A stretch of DNA of 64,000 nt from Candidatus Latescibacterota bacterium (lineage in GTDB: Bacteria; JAAXHH01), in assembly GCA_022823465.1 (NCBI GenBank), contig JAJEHX010000033.1, forward strand, positions 118,054 through 182,053, written 5' to 3'. The translations under genes and the position numbers were made by a program. Positions 53,405-62,512 of the stretch are shown piece after piece. The notes under the pieces were generated by a model. The model saw only the letters and a list, made by a program, of their open reading frames with translations. It did not search any database and was not told the origin of the DNA. The stretch's first letter is position 1. Each line of letters begins with the position of its first letter.

Positions 53405-55064
53405 GTCTCTGGTATTCCCCGAAGACGCCGCGGAGCGTGTCGCAGATCTCTCCCAGGGTCGCCCGTTTGCGCACGGCATCGATGATCAGCGGCATCAGGT
53501 TGTCTTCGGCGCTGGCCGCCGATTCCAGCGACTGAAGCGCCCGGGCCGCGGCCTGCCCGTCCCGCGCCTGCCTGAACGCGCGGACCCTTTCGACCTGGCG
53601 GACTTCGATCGCGGGATCGATGGGGAAAGGCGCCGGGCCCTGTTCCTCGGCGTCGGTGAAACGGTTTACCCCGACGATGACCTGCTCCTCGCGCTCGACG
53701 GCCATCTGGTACGCGTAGGCGCTGCGGCTGATCTCCTCCTGGGGATAGCCCGCCTCGATGGCGCCCAAGGCGCCTCCAAACTCGTCGATGCGCTCCAGGT
53801 AGGCCGCGGCCGCCTGTTCGATCTCGCCGGTCAGCGCTTCCACGAAGTAGGATCCGGCAAAGGGGTCCACCGTGTCGGCCGCCCCGGTCTCGTGGGCGAT
53901 GACCTGCTGGGTTCTCAGGGCGAGGGTCGCCGCCGATTCAGACGGCAGGGCGAGCGCCTCGTCGAGGCTGTTGGTGTGGAGGGACTGCGTACCGCCGCAC
54001 ACGGCCGCCAGGGCCTGAAGCGCGACCCGGACGACATTGTTCTCCGGTTGCTGCGCGGTCAGCGTCGAACCCCCGGTCTGGGTATGAAACCTGAGTTGCC
54101 AGGAACGGGGGTTCTTTGCGCCTACCCGTTCGCGCATGAGCCGGGCCCAGAGCCGGCGGGCAGCGCGGAACTTGGCCACCTCTTCGAAGAACTGGTTATG
54201 GGCATTGAAGAAGAAAGAAAGCTGCGGCGCGAACGCGTCTACGTCGACGCCCGCGTCCATAACCGCCTTCACGTATCCCAGCCCGTTGGCGAGGGTGAAG
54301 GCGACCTCCTGGACGGCGGTGGCGCCCGCTTCCCGGATGTGGTACCCGCTGATGCTGATGGGGTTCCACTTCGGCATGGCGCCGGCGCAGAACCGGATCA
54401 GGTCGGTGGCCAGGCGCAGGGACGGACCCGGCGGGTAGATGAAGGTGCCCCTGGCGATGTACTCCTTCAGAATGTCGTTCTGGACCGTGCCCGCGAGACG
54501 TTCCAGCGGGATGCCGCGCTCCTCGGCCACGGCCGCGTAGAGCGCCACGAGCACCGTGGCCGTGGCGTTTATGGTAAGCGAAGTGCTGACGGTCTCCTGC
54601 GGGATTTCGTCGAAGAGGGTCCGCATGTCGTCGATGGTGGAGATCGCCACGCCCGTACGGCCCACCTCGCCGGCCACCATGGGATGATCGGAATCGTAGC
54701 CGATCTGGGTGGGCAGGTCGAAGGCCACCGAAAGCCCGGTCTGCCCCTGGGAAAGCAGGTACCGGTAGCGTGCGTTGGTCTCTTCGGCCGAACCGAATCC
54801 CGCGTACTGCCGCATCGTCCAGAGGCGGCCGCGGTACATGGTCGGGCGGATGCCCCGGGTAAAGGGGTACTGCCCCGGGGTCCCGATATCGGCATTCGGA
54901 TCTATGCCCGCCGTGTCCTCGGGCGTATACAGTCCTTTTACGGGAATGCCGGAGCCGGTCTCGAATCGCTCGCGCCGTTCGGGCAGCCGTTCGAGCGCCG
55001 GTTCGAGGGTCTTCTTCTCCCATTCCTTCCGGGCTTTGGCCAGGGTGTCCTTTTCAGGATGCAT
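53391..55064 (-). CDS. Methylmalonyl-CoA mutase, catalytic (large) subunit without B12 domain
   Basis: The enzyme rearranges methylmalonyl-CoA and succinyl-CoA. The 557-residue protein covers only the TIM-barrel catalytic part; the B12-binding domain must come from a separate subunit not seen here. The substrate-specificity residues fit methylmalonyl-CoA rather than isobutyryl-CoA: Tyr in [18 protein letters not shown] and Arg in [11 protein letters not shown]. Other hallmarks are [20 protein letters not shown] and [15 protein letters not shown]. It runs with the epimerase gene. Confidence 0.93.
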   Translation of the reverse strand: MHPEKDTLAKARKEWEKKTLEPALERLPERRERFETGSGIPVKGLYTPEDTAGIDPNADIGTPGQYPFTRGIRPTMYRGRLWTMRQYAGFGSAEETNARYRYLLSQGQTGLSVAFDLPTQIGYDSDHPMVAGEVGRTGVAISTIDDMRTLFDEIPQETVSTSLTINATATVLVALYAAVAEERGIPLERLAGTVQNDILKEYIARGTFIYPPGPSLRLATDLIRFCAGAMPKWNPISISGYHIREAGATAVQEVAFTLANGLGYVKAVMDAGVDVDAFAPQLSFFFNAHNQFFEEVAKFRAARRLWARLMRERVGAKNPRSWQLRFHTQTGGSTLTAQQPENNVVRVALQALAAVCGGTQSLHTNSLDEALALPSESAATLALRTQQVIAHETGAADTVDPFAGSYFVEALTGEIEQAAAAYLERIDEFGGALGAIEAGYPQEEISRSAYAYQMAVEREEQVIVGVNRFTDAEEQGPAPFPIDPAIEVRQVERVRAFRQARDGQAAARALQSLESAASAEDNLMPLIIDAVRKRATLGEICDTLRGVFGEYQRPERF

Positions 55065-55182
55065 GACGGGTGAATCCGCGTTGTCAATGGGTAGACGAGG
55101 TGATGTGCAAGCCTTTCATTTTACACTGGATTCACGCGCGGGTCAATGGATTTGGGGCGAGGAGATTTCAGGCGTCGAGCCG

Positions 55183-55782
55183 TCAGGAGCCGACGTCAGG
55201 GGCAGCATCCCCTGGAGACTCCTGGGGCCCGGCCAGGCCCAGGGCGTCGGCTTCTGCCTGCATGGCCTCGATGACATTGGCGATGTGGTCCGCCAGGTCG
55301 AGCCCCAGGCTTTCGGCGCCTTCTGCGATGTCCTCCCGGGACACGGCACGGGCGAAGGCCACCGCCTTCATTTTCTTCCGGACGGATCGGACTTTCACCT
55401 CGTGTATGCTTCCGGAGGGGCGCACGAGGGCGACGGCGGTGATGAATCCCACGAGTTCGTCGACGGCGAAGAGCGTCTTGTCCATCAGGCTGCGGCGTTC
55501 GAGGCCGAGGTAGGTGGCGTGGGACTTTATGGCATAAATGACGTCATCGGGATATCCCTTCTCCTCCAGGATCGCCGCCCCGCGCATGGGGTGGTCCTTC
55601 GGGTCGGGGGTTGCTTCGTAGTCGAAATCATGCAACAGGCCCACGATGGCCCATTTCTCCTCGTCCTCGCCGTATTCCCTGGCGTAGTGCCGCATGGCGG
55701 CCTCCACGCCCAGGGCGTGTTTCCGCAGGCTGTCCGTCTTCGTATGCTCGTGCAGCAATGCCAGCGCGTCTTCGCGGTTCAC
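55183..55782 (-). CDS. HD-domain hydrolase
   Basis: The 199-residue protein has an HD-superfamily phosphohydrolase pattern: LRKHALGVEAAMRHYAREYG, WAIVGLLHDFDYEATPDPKD, then a conserved SHATYLG and a DELVGFITAVALVRP segment. Metal-dependent members cleave nucleotides or other phosphates; the substrate is unknown. A GTG start (NREDALALLHEH) with AAAGGA 7 bp upstream is chosen. An upstream in-frame ATG would translate a 10-bp tandem repeat and is less likely. Confidence 0.85.
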   Translation of the reverse strand: MNREDALALLHEHTKTDSLRKHALGVEAAMRHYAREYGEDEEKWAIVGLLHDFDYEATPDPKDHPMRGAAILEEKGYPDDVIYAIKSHATYLGLERRSLMDKTLFAVDELVGFITAVALVRPSGSIHEVKVRSVRKKMKAVAFARAVSREDIAEGAESLGLDLADHIANVIEAMQAEADALGLAGPQESPGDAAPDVGS

Positions 55783-55832
55783 GTCGATTCCTTTCGATTC
55801 GTGGTTTCTCAGTTCGCGGCTTTGCCGGGACA

Positions 55833-55882
55833 GGGCAATACCGGGCGGGACCGGGCGGGACCGGGCAATACCGGGCGAAGCG
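55833..55882. repeat. 10-bp tandem repeat, 5 units, before the HD-domain gene
   Basis: Plus-strand units are GGGCAATACC, GGGCGGGACC, GGGCGGGACC, GGGCAATACC and GGGCGAAGCG. The period is 10, not 9, so it differs from the main repeat family. Confidence 0.85.
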
Positions 55883-55967
55883 GATTCCGGCAGCCGGGTA
55901 CCAGGTCTTTGGGATCGGATGATCAAGCCGGCAGGCGGCAACATGGCTGGGACTATCGTGACTTGAG

Positions 55968-57941
55968 TTACCGGACAACGGCCCGGCCGTAGTAGTAAGG
56001 CAGGGCCTGGGCGGAAGGACGGTAGGACCAGGCCAGGCGGGCCTTGCCGATGTTGGCCCCCGGACCGGCGTCGGCTTCGTCCCCATCGTAGATGACCAGG
56101 TTGAAGCCGATGGTCTCTCCTGCCGAAGGCGCTGAACCGCCGGGCATGTCGGACCAGGGTATGGCGGTCTCGATAATGTAGCCGTGGCCGGTGAACCTGG
56201 ACGCCACCCGCATGCCAGGCGCCGTCTTTTCAATCACGCCCTGCCTGGCGTCGGCGTCCCGGGCCGCCCGGGGCTGCCGTCCCTCCGTGGTGCCCGGAAA
56301 GATGCCCGCCTTGAAGACCGTCAGGGTGTTGTCGCTCCGGCCGGATGGATCGACGCAGATCTCCACGGCGTCCGACCGCCAGTGGCCCTTCACGTCGTCC
56401 GGGGCGATATTGCAGACCACAACGTCGTCCCGCACGTCCACGGCGACGTACAGGTTCTCCTGGTCATAGGTGGTTCGAAACACCGCGCTGAGGTCGTCAT
56501 CGCCGCCCGGCACGGAACCAGACCATATGTGATCCGACGAAATGGCATGGGGCTCGACGCCTTCCCAGTCGGTGAGATCGCCGTCGATCCGCATCGGGCC
56601 CGCCGCCGGCGCGAGATCCATGACCGGTAACACGTCGATCATCCCGCTGCCTTCCACGGTCAGGTCCGCCGAGGTGGTTGACAGCCGCACGGGGTAGCTG
56701 CCCTGTTCCACGTGGTCCGGCACGCGGACGGCAAAGGGAACCGACGCAGTGCCCTGGCCAGGAACCGCATAGTCCGCCTCCCGGGATGCTTCCGTCCAGC
56801 CCTCGGGCAGATCCAGTCTCACCCGGCCCGCTGCGCCCTGCGCGCTCCGACTGGTCACCTCGACCTCGAGCGTGCCGGTCATGCCCGATCCGATGGACAG
56901 CGCGGCGGGCAACAGGCCCGCGACCCACGATACCTGGTGCGCCGCGGCCCAGCGTCGGTAGCGGACGATGTCGGAACGAGACACCATGCCGATGGAAAGA
57001 GGTTCCGATGAAGGTGGAGGTCCAAGCGCGATATCGGCGTCCCGGGGTCCCTCCAGGCCCCCGAGGAGCGTCTTCAGGCCATCCGGCGACGGCGGCACGA
57101 GGGTCTTGACCAGCAGGAAGGACTCCGCCCGGGCGCTACGCGGCGGAACCGTGGCCCTCCGGTCGAAGCCCTGGGACCGGAAGTTGCGCAGGGCCAGGGA
57201 CTTGATCTCCGCGTAGCTCAGGAACCTGCTGGGGGAGATGTCGCCCGTCGGTATGGAAATCGAACCCTCCCGCCGGGTATTGTAGTAGAGTTTCACCGGC
57301 TGCCAGGTCCGCAGGAACTCGTCCTCGATTTGGTCCGGAAATTGTGCAGGATCGGCCGCGGCGGTAAAGGCTTCCGTCGCGAGGCGGGCCGCCGCCTGGT
57401 GATGGCCGTGGGTGCCCGGTCCGGGCCACATGGTCACGATGACGTCGGGCCGAAGCAGGCGTACGAGCCGCACCACCTTGCCCAGCGTGTCCTCGTGGCC
57501 CCACACGTCGTAGGTAGCCTTGTCGCTCAACGTGTAGAAGAAATCGGTCTTGTCCAGGAAGTAGACCAGGTCCACCCCGTACTCGGCCGCGGACCGGCGG
57601 ATCTCGGCCTCCCGGAGTATGCCCAGCGAGGGACCCAGTTCCCGGCCGATGGCGTTGCCGCCGCCCTCGCCCCGCGTGACGAGCACGATGCCGGCTTTCG
57701 CGCCGCCGTCGAGGACCTCGCGCGCGAAAGTGGCGGTGACTCCGCTTTCATCGTCGGGATGGGCGCCTATGTAGAGCAGGTCGACTTTCAGCAGGTGATC
57801 GGATTGCATCTGTTCGATAGACTGTGCCGCAGCGCTTCCTGATAGCGGAGCGACAGTTCCGGATAGCAGGATGGGAAGCAGTAAAGCGGCACACCATCTT
57901 CCCGCAAGGAAGCAAGATCCACGTATCATTTCAAGTCGCAT
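55968..57941 (-). CDS. Secreted PIG-L family deacetylase with NEW3-like and CBM9-like domains
   Basis: The 657-residue protein has a signal peptide (ending SAAAQS). An N-terminal PIG-L/LmbE deacetylase domain has metal-binding AHPDDE at about residue 60 and HGHHQ near 170. An Ig-like NEW3-type domain lies at about 350-445 (GRVRLDLPEGWTEAS). A C-terminal CBM9-like domain starts at RIDGDLTDWEGVE and contains a DQENLYVAVDVRDD segment. PIG-L enzymes remove N-acetyl groups from glucosamine-type sugars, and the CBM9-like module suggests carbohydrate binding. Start at the first ATG; a second ATG four codons later is possible. Confidence 0.85.
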   Translation of the reverse strand: MRLEMIRGSCFLAGRWCAALLLPILLSGTVAPLSGSAAAQSIEQMQSDHLLKVDLLYIGAHPDDESGVTATFAREVLDGGAKAGIVLVTRGEGGGNAIGRELGPSLGILREAEIRRSAAEYGVDLVYFLDKTDFFYTLSDKATYDVWGHEDTLGKVVRLVRLLRPDVIVTMWPGPGTHGHHQAAARLATEAFTAAADPAQFPDQIEDEFLRTWQPVKLYYNTRREGSISIPTGDISPSRFLSYAEIKSLALRNFRSQGFDRRATVPPRSARAESFLLVKTLVPPSPDGLKTLLGGLEGPRDADIALGPPPSSEPLSIGMVSRSDIVRYRRWAAAHQVSWVAGLLPAALSIGSGMTGTLEVEVTSRSAQGAAGRVRLDLPEGWTEASREADYAVPGQGTASVPFAVRVPDHVEQGSYPVRLSTTSADLTVEGSGMIDVLPVMDLAPAAGPMRIDGDLTDWEGVEPHAISSDHIWSGSVPGGDDDLSAVFRTTYDQENLYVAVDVRDDVVVCNIAPDDVKGHWRSDAVEICVDPSGRSDNTLTVFKAGIFPGTTEGRQPRAARDADARQGVIEKTAPGMRVASRFTGHGYIIETAIPWSDMPGGSAPSAGETIGFNLVIYDGDEADAGPGANIGKARLAWSYRPSAQALPYYYGRAVVR

Positions 57942-58022
57942 CTAAGGGAATGGACAGGACCGGATTGAACAGGCAGACCCGGCCCTGACCAGCAGAATCC
58001 GCGCCGGTGTTCGCGTAACCGC

Positions 58023-58403
58023 TTACGGCAGCAGTTTTAGTATGGCAACGGCAAGTGCAACGATAATACCAACGGTCCATCTGAATCCGTTGAAGCTGTC
58101 TCTTACGTCCTCTTTGATTTCTCTGCGGAAATCTCGCAGGTCATCCCTGAAGCTCTTTTGCAGGTCATCACGCACCGATTGAATCTTGTCATCCATAGAT
58201 TGGAATTTATGGTTGGTATGCGTAATAAACTCGGTAATAATATCCCGGATTTCCTGCATATCAACGGCAACCTGGGCAAATGACTTATGCAGTGTACCGA
58301 CGAGGACCTCATAGTTCGTTTTGATCGCGTCCATGTCCGACTCCAGGGCCGATACCCTTTGATCGATGTCATCGGAGTGATCTTTTACTTGTGGTTTGTT
58401 CAA
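58023..58403 (-). CDS. Coiled-coil protein with C-terminal membrane anchor, TTG start
   Basis: The 126-residue protein is a long coiled coil (VSALESDMDAIKTNYEVLVG, then DDKIQSVRDDLQKSFRDDLR) ending in one TM helix (FRWTVGIIVALAVAILKLLP). No other domain is visible. The start is a TTG with GGAGG 6 bp upstream; an upstream in-frame TTG lies before that site. Its codons are clearly more AT-rich than those of its neighbours, which suggests acquisition from elsewhere. Function unknown. Confidence 0.7.
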   Translation of the reverse strand: MNKPQVKDHSDDIDQRVSALESDMDAIKTNYEVLVGTLHKSFAQVAVDMQEIRDIITEFITHTNHKFQSMDDKIQSVRDDLQKSFRDDLRDFRREIKEDVRDSFNGFRWTVGIIVALAVAILKLLP

Positions 58404-58580
58404 TTTAACCCTCCGTTGTAAATTGTTCAAGGATTACAGTCCTGGCCGTCCTCAGACCATGACCGCCTTGATGAATGCCGCCTCAAAGGGTTTAGTCGAG
58501 AAACATCTGCGTGTTCTCGTTTCTTTTCCGTCTGCCGGCGACGAGGCGACGTTCCAGCTTACCAACCGGAGGTTTGCAAC

Positions 58581-59591
58581 ATGGGCGATCTGATTGCAGT
58601 ACACCCGGATTTCGACGGGGTCTGGCCCTTTGCCGCCGAACACTTCCGAAGGCTGTGGCCCGAAGCGGACTTCATGCGTCTGGCGCGCGGGGACGAACGG
58701 CCCCTGGGCGAAGTCGTCGAGGAACCGGACCGGGTGACGCGGCTTGTTACGCTCGGGATGTCGGTGACGCTCAATTGCCTGAAGCGATTCACCGCGTTGG
58801 AGGAAGCGGCCTTTCAGGGCGCCTATGGTCGCCAGTTGGGCGAAGGCTGCAGTGAATATCTGGCCGAGTCCGGTGTCGCGGTTTACGACCATCCGAGCGA
58901 GGGGTTCTGGTCGCAGACCGTGGCGGAATTCGGCCTGGCGCTGACGCTGTGCGGACTGCGGCGGATTCCCCAGCTGCACCGGGAGATCATCCACAGCCAG
59001 GCGCCCTGGGACTACGAGCCGCCCGGCGGCGAGGGGCGGCCGGGAGCCAGAGGGCAACAGTTCGGCGACGATTCGGCCTTTTCGAACGGCACGCTGTGCG
59101 GCAAGCGGGTGCGCATCGTGGGGGCGGGCAATATCGGCAGCAGTTACGCCAGCTTCGCGTCTATGCTGGGCGCCGACGTGGCGGCCTGGGACCCTTACGC
59201 GCCGGAGCCCGGCTTTCACCGGGCCGGTTCAAGGCGGGTTTACCACCTGGAGCAACTCGTCGCCGATGCCGAGGTGTTCGCGCCGATGGTGCCGCTCACG
59301 GAATCGACGCAGGGCCTGGTCGAGGCAAAGCATATCGCCTTGCTGCCGAAGGGCTGCCTGGTCGTACTCGTAACCCGTGCCGGCATCTGCGACATGGGCG
59401 CCATCCGGCGGCGGGTGTTGGCCGATGAGTTGAGCCTGGCGGCGGATGTGTGGGACGAGGAGCCCCTGCCCCTGGACGATCCGCTGCTCGGACGGCACAA
59501 CGTGGTGCACACCCCCCACAACGCGGGACGCACGATCGACGCGAACAGGGCCTGGGCGGAGAAGCTGGCCGTGCAGTTCAGGCCGCGGTGA
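58581..59591 (+). CDS. D-isomer-specific 2-hydroxyacid dehydrogenase family protein
   Basis: This 336-residue NAD-dependent dehydrogenase has the Rossmann motif VGAGNIGSSYASFASMLGAD near residue 178. The catalytic set is Arg in LVTRAGICD (about 270), Glu in DVWDEEPLP and His in HTPHNAG. Family members reduce 2-keto acids or oxidise hydroxyacids; the exact substrate is not deducible. GGAGG lies 8 bp before the ATG. It is divergent from the coiled-coil gene and convergent with the next dehydrogenase. Confidence 0.88.
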   Translation: MGDLIAVHPDFDGVWPFAAEHFRRLWPEADFMRLARGDERPLGEVVEEPDRVTRLVTLGMSVTLNCLKRFTALEEAAFQGAYGRQLGEGCSEYLAESGVAVYDHPSEGFWSQTVAEFGLALTLCGLRRIPQLHREIIHSQAPWDYEPPGGEGRPGARGQQFGDDSAFSNGTLCGKRVRIVGAGNIGSSYASFASMLGADVAAWDPYAPEPGFHRAGSRRVYHLEQLVADAEVFAPMVPLTESTQGLVEAKHIALLPKGCLVVLVTRAGICDMGAIRRRVLADELSLAADVWDEEPLPLDDPLLGRHNVVHTPHNAGRTIDANRAWAEKLAVQFRPR

Positions 59592-59610
59592 CGGCTCGGG
59601 CGACTGGGAA

Positions 59611-60597
59611 TCAAGGCGTTGAGTTCGGATCAGGGTACCCGCACCCCTGCCAGGCAAACACCGTGCCCATCAGCTTACCCGGCGTGTCCCGCAACGTGTC
59701 GTAGATCCTTCCGGCCTCGCTCACCGGGACGACGTCGCGGAGAAGCGGCCCGATCTTTACGGCGCCCCGATCGACCAGGCGACAGGTATCGTGTAAGTCG
59801 TCACGATCAAAATGGCTGTTCTGCTTCACCTGGATCTCACGACCCTGGCCGAGATTGAAAGTATAGGTCACTTTGTCCCGGCCGGCGATGAACAGCACCC
59901 GGCCCCGCTGACGCACGGCGGATATCAACTGGTCTTCCATACCCGGAACGCCGGCGAAATCGATTACGGCGTCGAAGGACCCCGCGGCAACGCTCGTTTC
60001 CCACCGGTCCCCGGCAACATCCAGCACGGTTTCCGCCGCGCCAATCTCCCTGGCGACCGCAAGCCGATCCACATCGATATCGCAGATCGTAGCGCGCACG
60101 CCCATGCCGGCGGCGATTTGCACGGCGATTTGTCCCAGGATGCCGGCCCCCACGATCAGCACGCGTTCTCCCACGCTCAGCTCCGCGTTGCGGCAGGTCC
60201 GCATCGCCACACTGGCTATCCCCAGCAGGGCGGCCTCCCTCAGGTCGATCGAATCGGGCAGCCTGACCAGCAGGTCATCTTCCGGCATCACGGCATACTC
60301 GGCATGGACCGCGCTCATAAACAGCACATCGCCGATCTTCAGTTCCCCGACGTCCGGTCCGACCTCAATCACCCTTCCCACGTTCTGGTAGCCGTTGCCC
60401 CCGGTGGGCAACTCCTCATCGGCGGGAGCGTAGTTGCCTCCGATCAACTGATTGCGTTCGGTGCCGTTCGTCACCCCGGTAAAGATCGTCTCGGTCTTCA
60501 CCTCGTTACCGGTTGGTCCCACTGGGTCGGGCCAATCATGGACGAGGACTTTCTGTCTTCTCTTGTCTGGCAATAGCTGAAGGCTCAGCGAACGCAC
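59611..60597 (-). CDS. Medium-chain dehydrogenase/reductase lacking the catalytic zinc cysteine
   Basis: The 328-residue MDR protein has a GroES-like N-terminal domain (about 1-120) and a Rossmann domain with VLIVGAGILGQIAVQIAAGM near residue 145. Zinc alcohol dehydrogenases have a Cys in a GxCGxD motif near residue 40; here the region reads FTGVTNGTERNQLIG, without Cys. The protein is therefore probably a zinc-independent reductase or BchC-like dehydrogenase. A GTG start with AGGAG about 8 bp upstream is used. Confidence 0.85.
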   Translation of the reverse strand: MRSLSLQLLPDKRRQKVLVHDWPDPVGPTGNEVKTETIFTGVTNGTERNQLIGGNYAPADEELPTGGNGYQNVGRVIEVGPDVGELKIGDVLFMSAVHAEYAVMPEDDLLVRLPDSIDLREAALLGIASVAMRTCRNAELSVGERVLIVGAGILGQIAVQIAAGMGVRATICDIDVDRLAVAREIGAAETVLDVAGDRWETSVAAGSFDAVIDFAGVPGMEDQLISAVRQRGRVLFIAGRDKVTYTFNLGQGREIQVKQNSHFDRDDLHDTCRLVDRGAVKIGPLLRDVVPVSEAGRIYDTLRDTPGKLMGTVFAWQGCGYPDPNSTP

Positions 60598-60664
60598 TGC
60601 CGGGCTCCTTTCCTGAGTCGACTTTCATATCAACGCGTATACCAATCACCAGGAATAGGCGTTT

Positions 60665-60715
60665 CGCGCCGCAATGAATAAGGCGCCGCAACGTATAGCG
60701 CGCTGTAACGAATAG
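60665..60715. repeat. About 17-bp imperfect tandem repeat, 3 units
   Basis: Units read CGCGCCGCAATGAATAAG, GCGCCGCAACGTATAG and CGCGCTGTAACGAATAG. It lies in the gap between the MDR gene and tRNA-Glu, which otherwise shows no gene. Confidence 0.6.
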
Positions 60716-60822
60716 CTGGAGACTGCGGAATCTGAAATCGGGATCCGCAGCCCGGGCAAGGCCGGGCAGGAAGATACAATTGGGTTTGATGTAAAGGGAA
60801 CAGGTATACCGCGAAGTGGGAA

Positions 60823-60894
60823 TAGCGGTACGGGGAATCGAACCCCGGTTTGATGGCTGAGAACCACCCGTCCTAACCACTAGACGATACCGCC
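60823..60894 (-). tRNA. tRNA-Glu (CTC)
   Basis: Acceptor GGCGGTA pairs with TACCGCT, with a G1-U72 wobble as in many tRNA-Glu. The anticodon loop TTCTCAG gives CTC, and the T arm contains GGGGTTCGATTCCCC. A consensus promoter lies just upstream. CCA is not encoded. Confidence 0.94.
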
Positions 60895-60909
60895 ACGTTG
60901 CTGCTTTTT

Positions 60910-60939
60910 ATTATACCCAAGGCACGCCGCCCCTGTCAA
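60910..60939 (-). promoter_or_regulatory. Consensus sigma70 promoter of tRNA-Glu
   Basis: On the minus strand TTGACA, 18 bp and a perfect TATAAT precede the tRNA by about 16 bp. This is the best promoter match in the window. Confidence 0.85.
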
Positions 60940-61018
60940 GTCCCGGGGGCAAGCCGTCGCAGTCTCCGCCACGGACACAGTAAACACAATGCCCCTGTCA
61001 CCACGACGTTGCTGCAAA

Positions 61019-61089
61019 CTGGGGGGCAGGGATTCGAACCCCGATTCCATGGTCCAGAGCCATGTGTCCTACCCTTGAACGACCCCCCA
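61019..61089 (-). tRNA. tRNA-Gln (CTG)
   Basis: Acceptor TGGGGGG pairs with CCCCCCA. The anticodon arm CATGG-CTCTGGA-CCATG carries CTG, and the T arm contains GGGTTCGAATCCC. CCA is not encoded. Confidence 0.94.
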
Positions 61090-61136
61090 ATGGGCTTGGC
61101 GGAACACAGCTGGAAACCGCGTTCGCCATCGCCTGT

Positions 61137-61164
61137 ATTATAGGGATTTAATGAGAAAAATCAA
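61137..61164 (-). promoter_or_regulatory. Sigma70-type promoter of tRNA-Gln
   Basis: On the minus strand TTGATT, 16 bp and a perfect TATAAT lie about 48 bp before the tRNA. Confidence 0.7.
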
Positions 61165-61218
61165 GTAAAATCAGGTTGTTCGGGAGCAGCCGGGACCGCA
61201 ACGAATCGATGGGTTCGG

Positions 61219-61287
61219 CCTGGTGCGCCGGGTGACCGCGACCTGGTACATCGGGTGACCGCGGCTTGGTGCGCCGGGCATCCGGGG
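61219..61287. repeat. 23-bp tandem repeat, 3 units, after the dGTPase gene
   Basis: Units of exactly 23 bp begin CCTGGTGCGCCGGGTGACCG, CCTGGTACATCGGGTGACCG and CTTGGTGCGCCGGGCATCCG. They lie between the dGTPase stop codon and the tRNA-Gln promoter. Confidence 0.85.
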
Positions 61288-61301
61288 CTTGTATTCGATC
61301 C

Positions 61302-62453
61302 TCACACCCGCTCGTAGGGATCGAATAAACGCTCGTACTCCTTCAGTGCGTAACGGTCTGTCATCCCCGCGATGTAATCGCATACGATACGCTCGAGCGG
61401 GGCGTCCTCGTCTTGCCGAAGGTCGGTGGGGGGCAACTGCCGCGGGTCCGCAAGGTATTCGTTGAAGAGGCTCTCGATGAACCGGGTCGCCTTGCGGGAC
61501 ATGCGGATCAGCCGGTAATGCCTGTAGAAGTTGTCCATCAGGAAGGCCCGAAGCTGGTCGTTCTTTTCCGCCATTTCAGCGCTGTAATCCACTACGGGGA
61601 AATCCAGTCTGCGCACTTCGTCGGGTGACTTCACGCCGTGGCGCTCCAGATTGGCGTGGGTCGTCTGGACGACGTCGGTGATCTGCTGGTTGATCAGCGC
61701 CCGTATGATCCGGTACCGCTTGCGCGTGGGATCGAGGTCGCGGACCCTGGCCACCTCTTCCTGTATAGCGCCGTCCCAAATGTCCAGATCCGTAAGCTGA
61801 TCCAGGTTCAGAATGCCCGCGCTCACTCCGTCGTCCAGGTCGTGGGAGTTATAGGCGATCTCGTCGGCGAGATTGGCGATCTGGGCCTCGACCGAGGCGA
61901 ATTTCCCGGGCTGGAATTCATCTTCATCGAACCCGTGCGGCGCGTTGTGCTTGGCGATGCCTTCCCGCGTCTCCCAGGTCAGGTTGAGGCCGGGAAAGGA
62001 AGGATAACGCCATTCGAGCAGATCGATGACCCGGAGGCTCTGCTGGTTGTGCTGGAACCCCCCGTGTTTCTGCATCAGGACGTTGAGGGCTTCCTCTCCG
62101 CAGTGTCCGAAAGGGGGATGGCCGAGGTCGTGGGCCAGGGCGATGGCGGCCGCAAGATCGAGATTGGCGCCCAGGTTCCGCGCGATCGTTTCCGATATGC
62201 CGGCCGTTTCCATGGTGTGCGTGAGCCGCGTCCGGTAATGGTCGCCCTCGTGGTAGACAAAGACCTGCGTCTTGTACTCCAGCCTCCGGAAGGCCTTGGA
62301 GTGGACGATGCGGTCGCGGTCCCGCTGGAACGGCGTCCGCCACGGCGCCTCCTCCTCGGGGTGCCTGCGTCCCCGGCACGCGCTGCTCCTCACGGCGTAC
62401 GGCGCAAGCGTCCGTTCCTCCACGCCCTCCAGCCTGTCTCGATCAACGATCAT
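61302..62453 (-). CDS. dgt: dGTPase-like deoxynucleotide triphosphohydrolase
   Basis: The enzyme removes triphosphate from dGTP or related dNTPs. The 383-residue protein shows the HD-domain ligands: TRLTHTMET (His) near residue 78, ALAHDLGHPPFGHCGE (HD) near 112, and DEIAYNSHDLDDG (Asp) near 217. The FRRLEYKTQVF and ARNLGANLDLAAA segments are typical of Dgt family proteins. It is transcribed in the same direction as the sulfatase upstream. Confidence 0.93.
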   Translation of the reverse strand: MIVDRDRLEGVEERTLAPYAVRSSACRGRRHPEEEAPWRTPFQRDRDRIVHSKAFRRLEYKTQVFVYHEGDHYRTRLTHTMETAGISETIARNLGANLDLAAAIALAHDLGHPPFGHCGEEALNVLMQKHGGFQHNQQSLRVIDLLEWRYPSFPGLNLTWETREGIAKHNAPHGFDEDEFQPGKFASVEAQIANLADEIAYNSHDLDDGVSAGILNLDQLTDLDIWDGAIQEEVARVRDLDPTRKRYRIIRALINQQITDVVQTTHANLERHGVKSPDEVRRLDFPVVDYSAEMAEKNDQLRAFLMDNFYRHYRLIRMSRKATRFIESLFNEYLADPRQLPPTDLRQDEDAPLERIVCDYIAGMTDRYALKEYERLFDPYERV

Positions 62454-62512
62454 CCCGGTGTCCTCCGGAACCGTTTGTCAGGTTTCGCGCGGATCAGTGC
62501 GTCCAGAACGGG

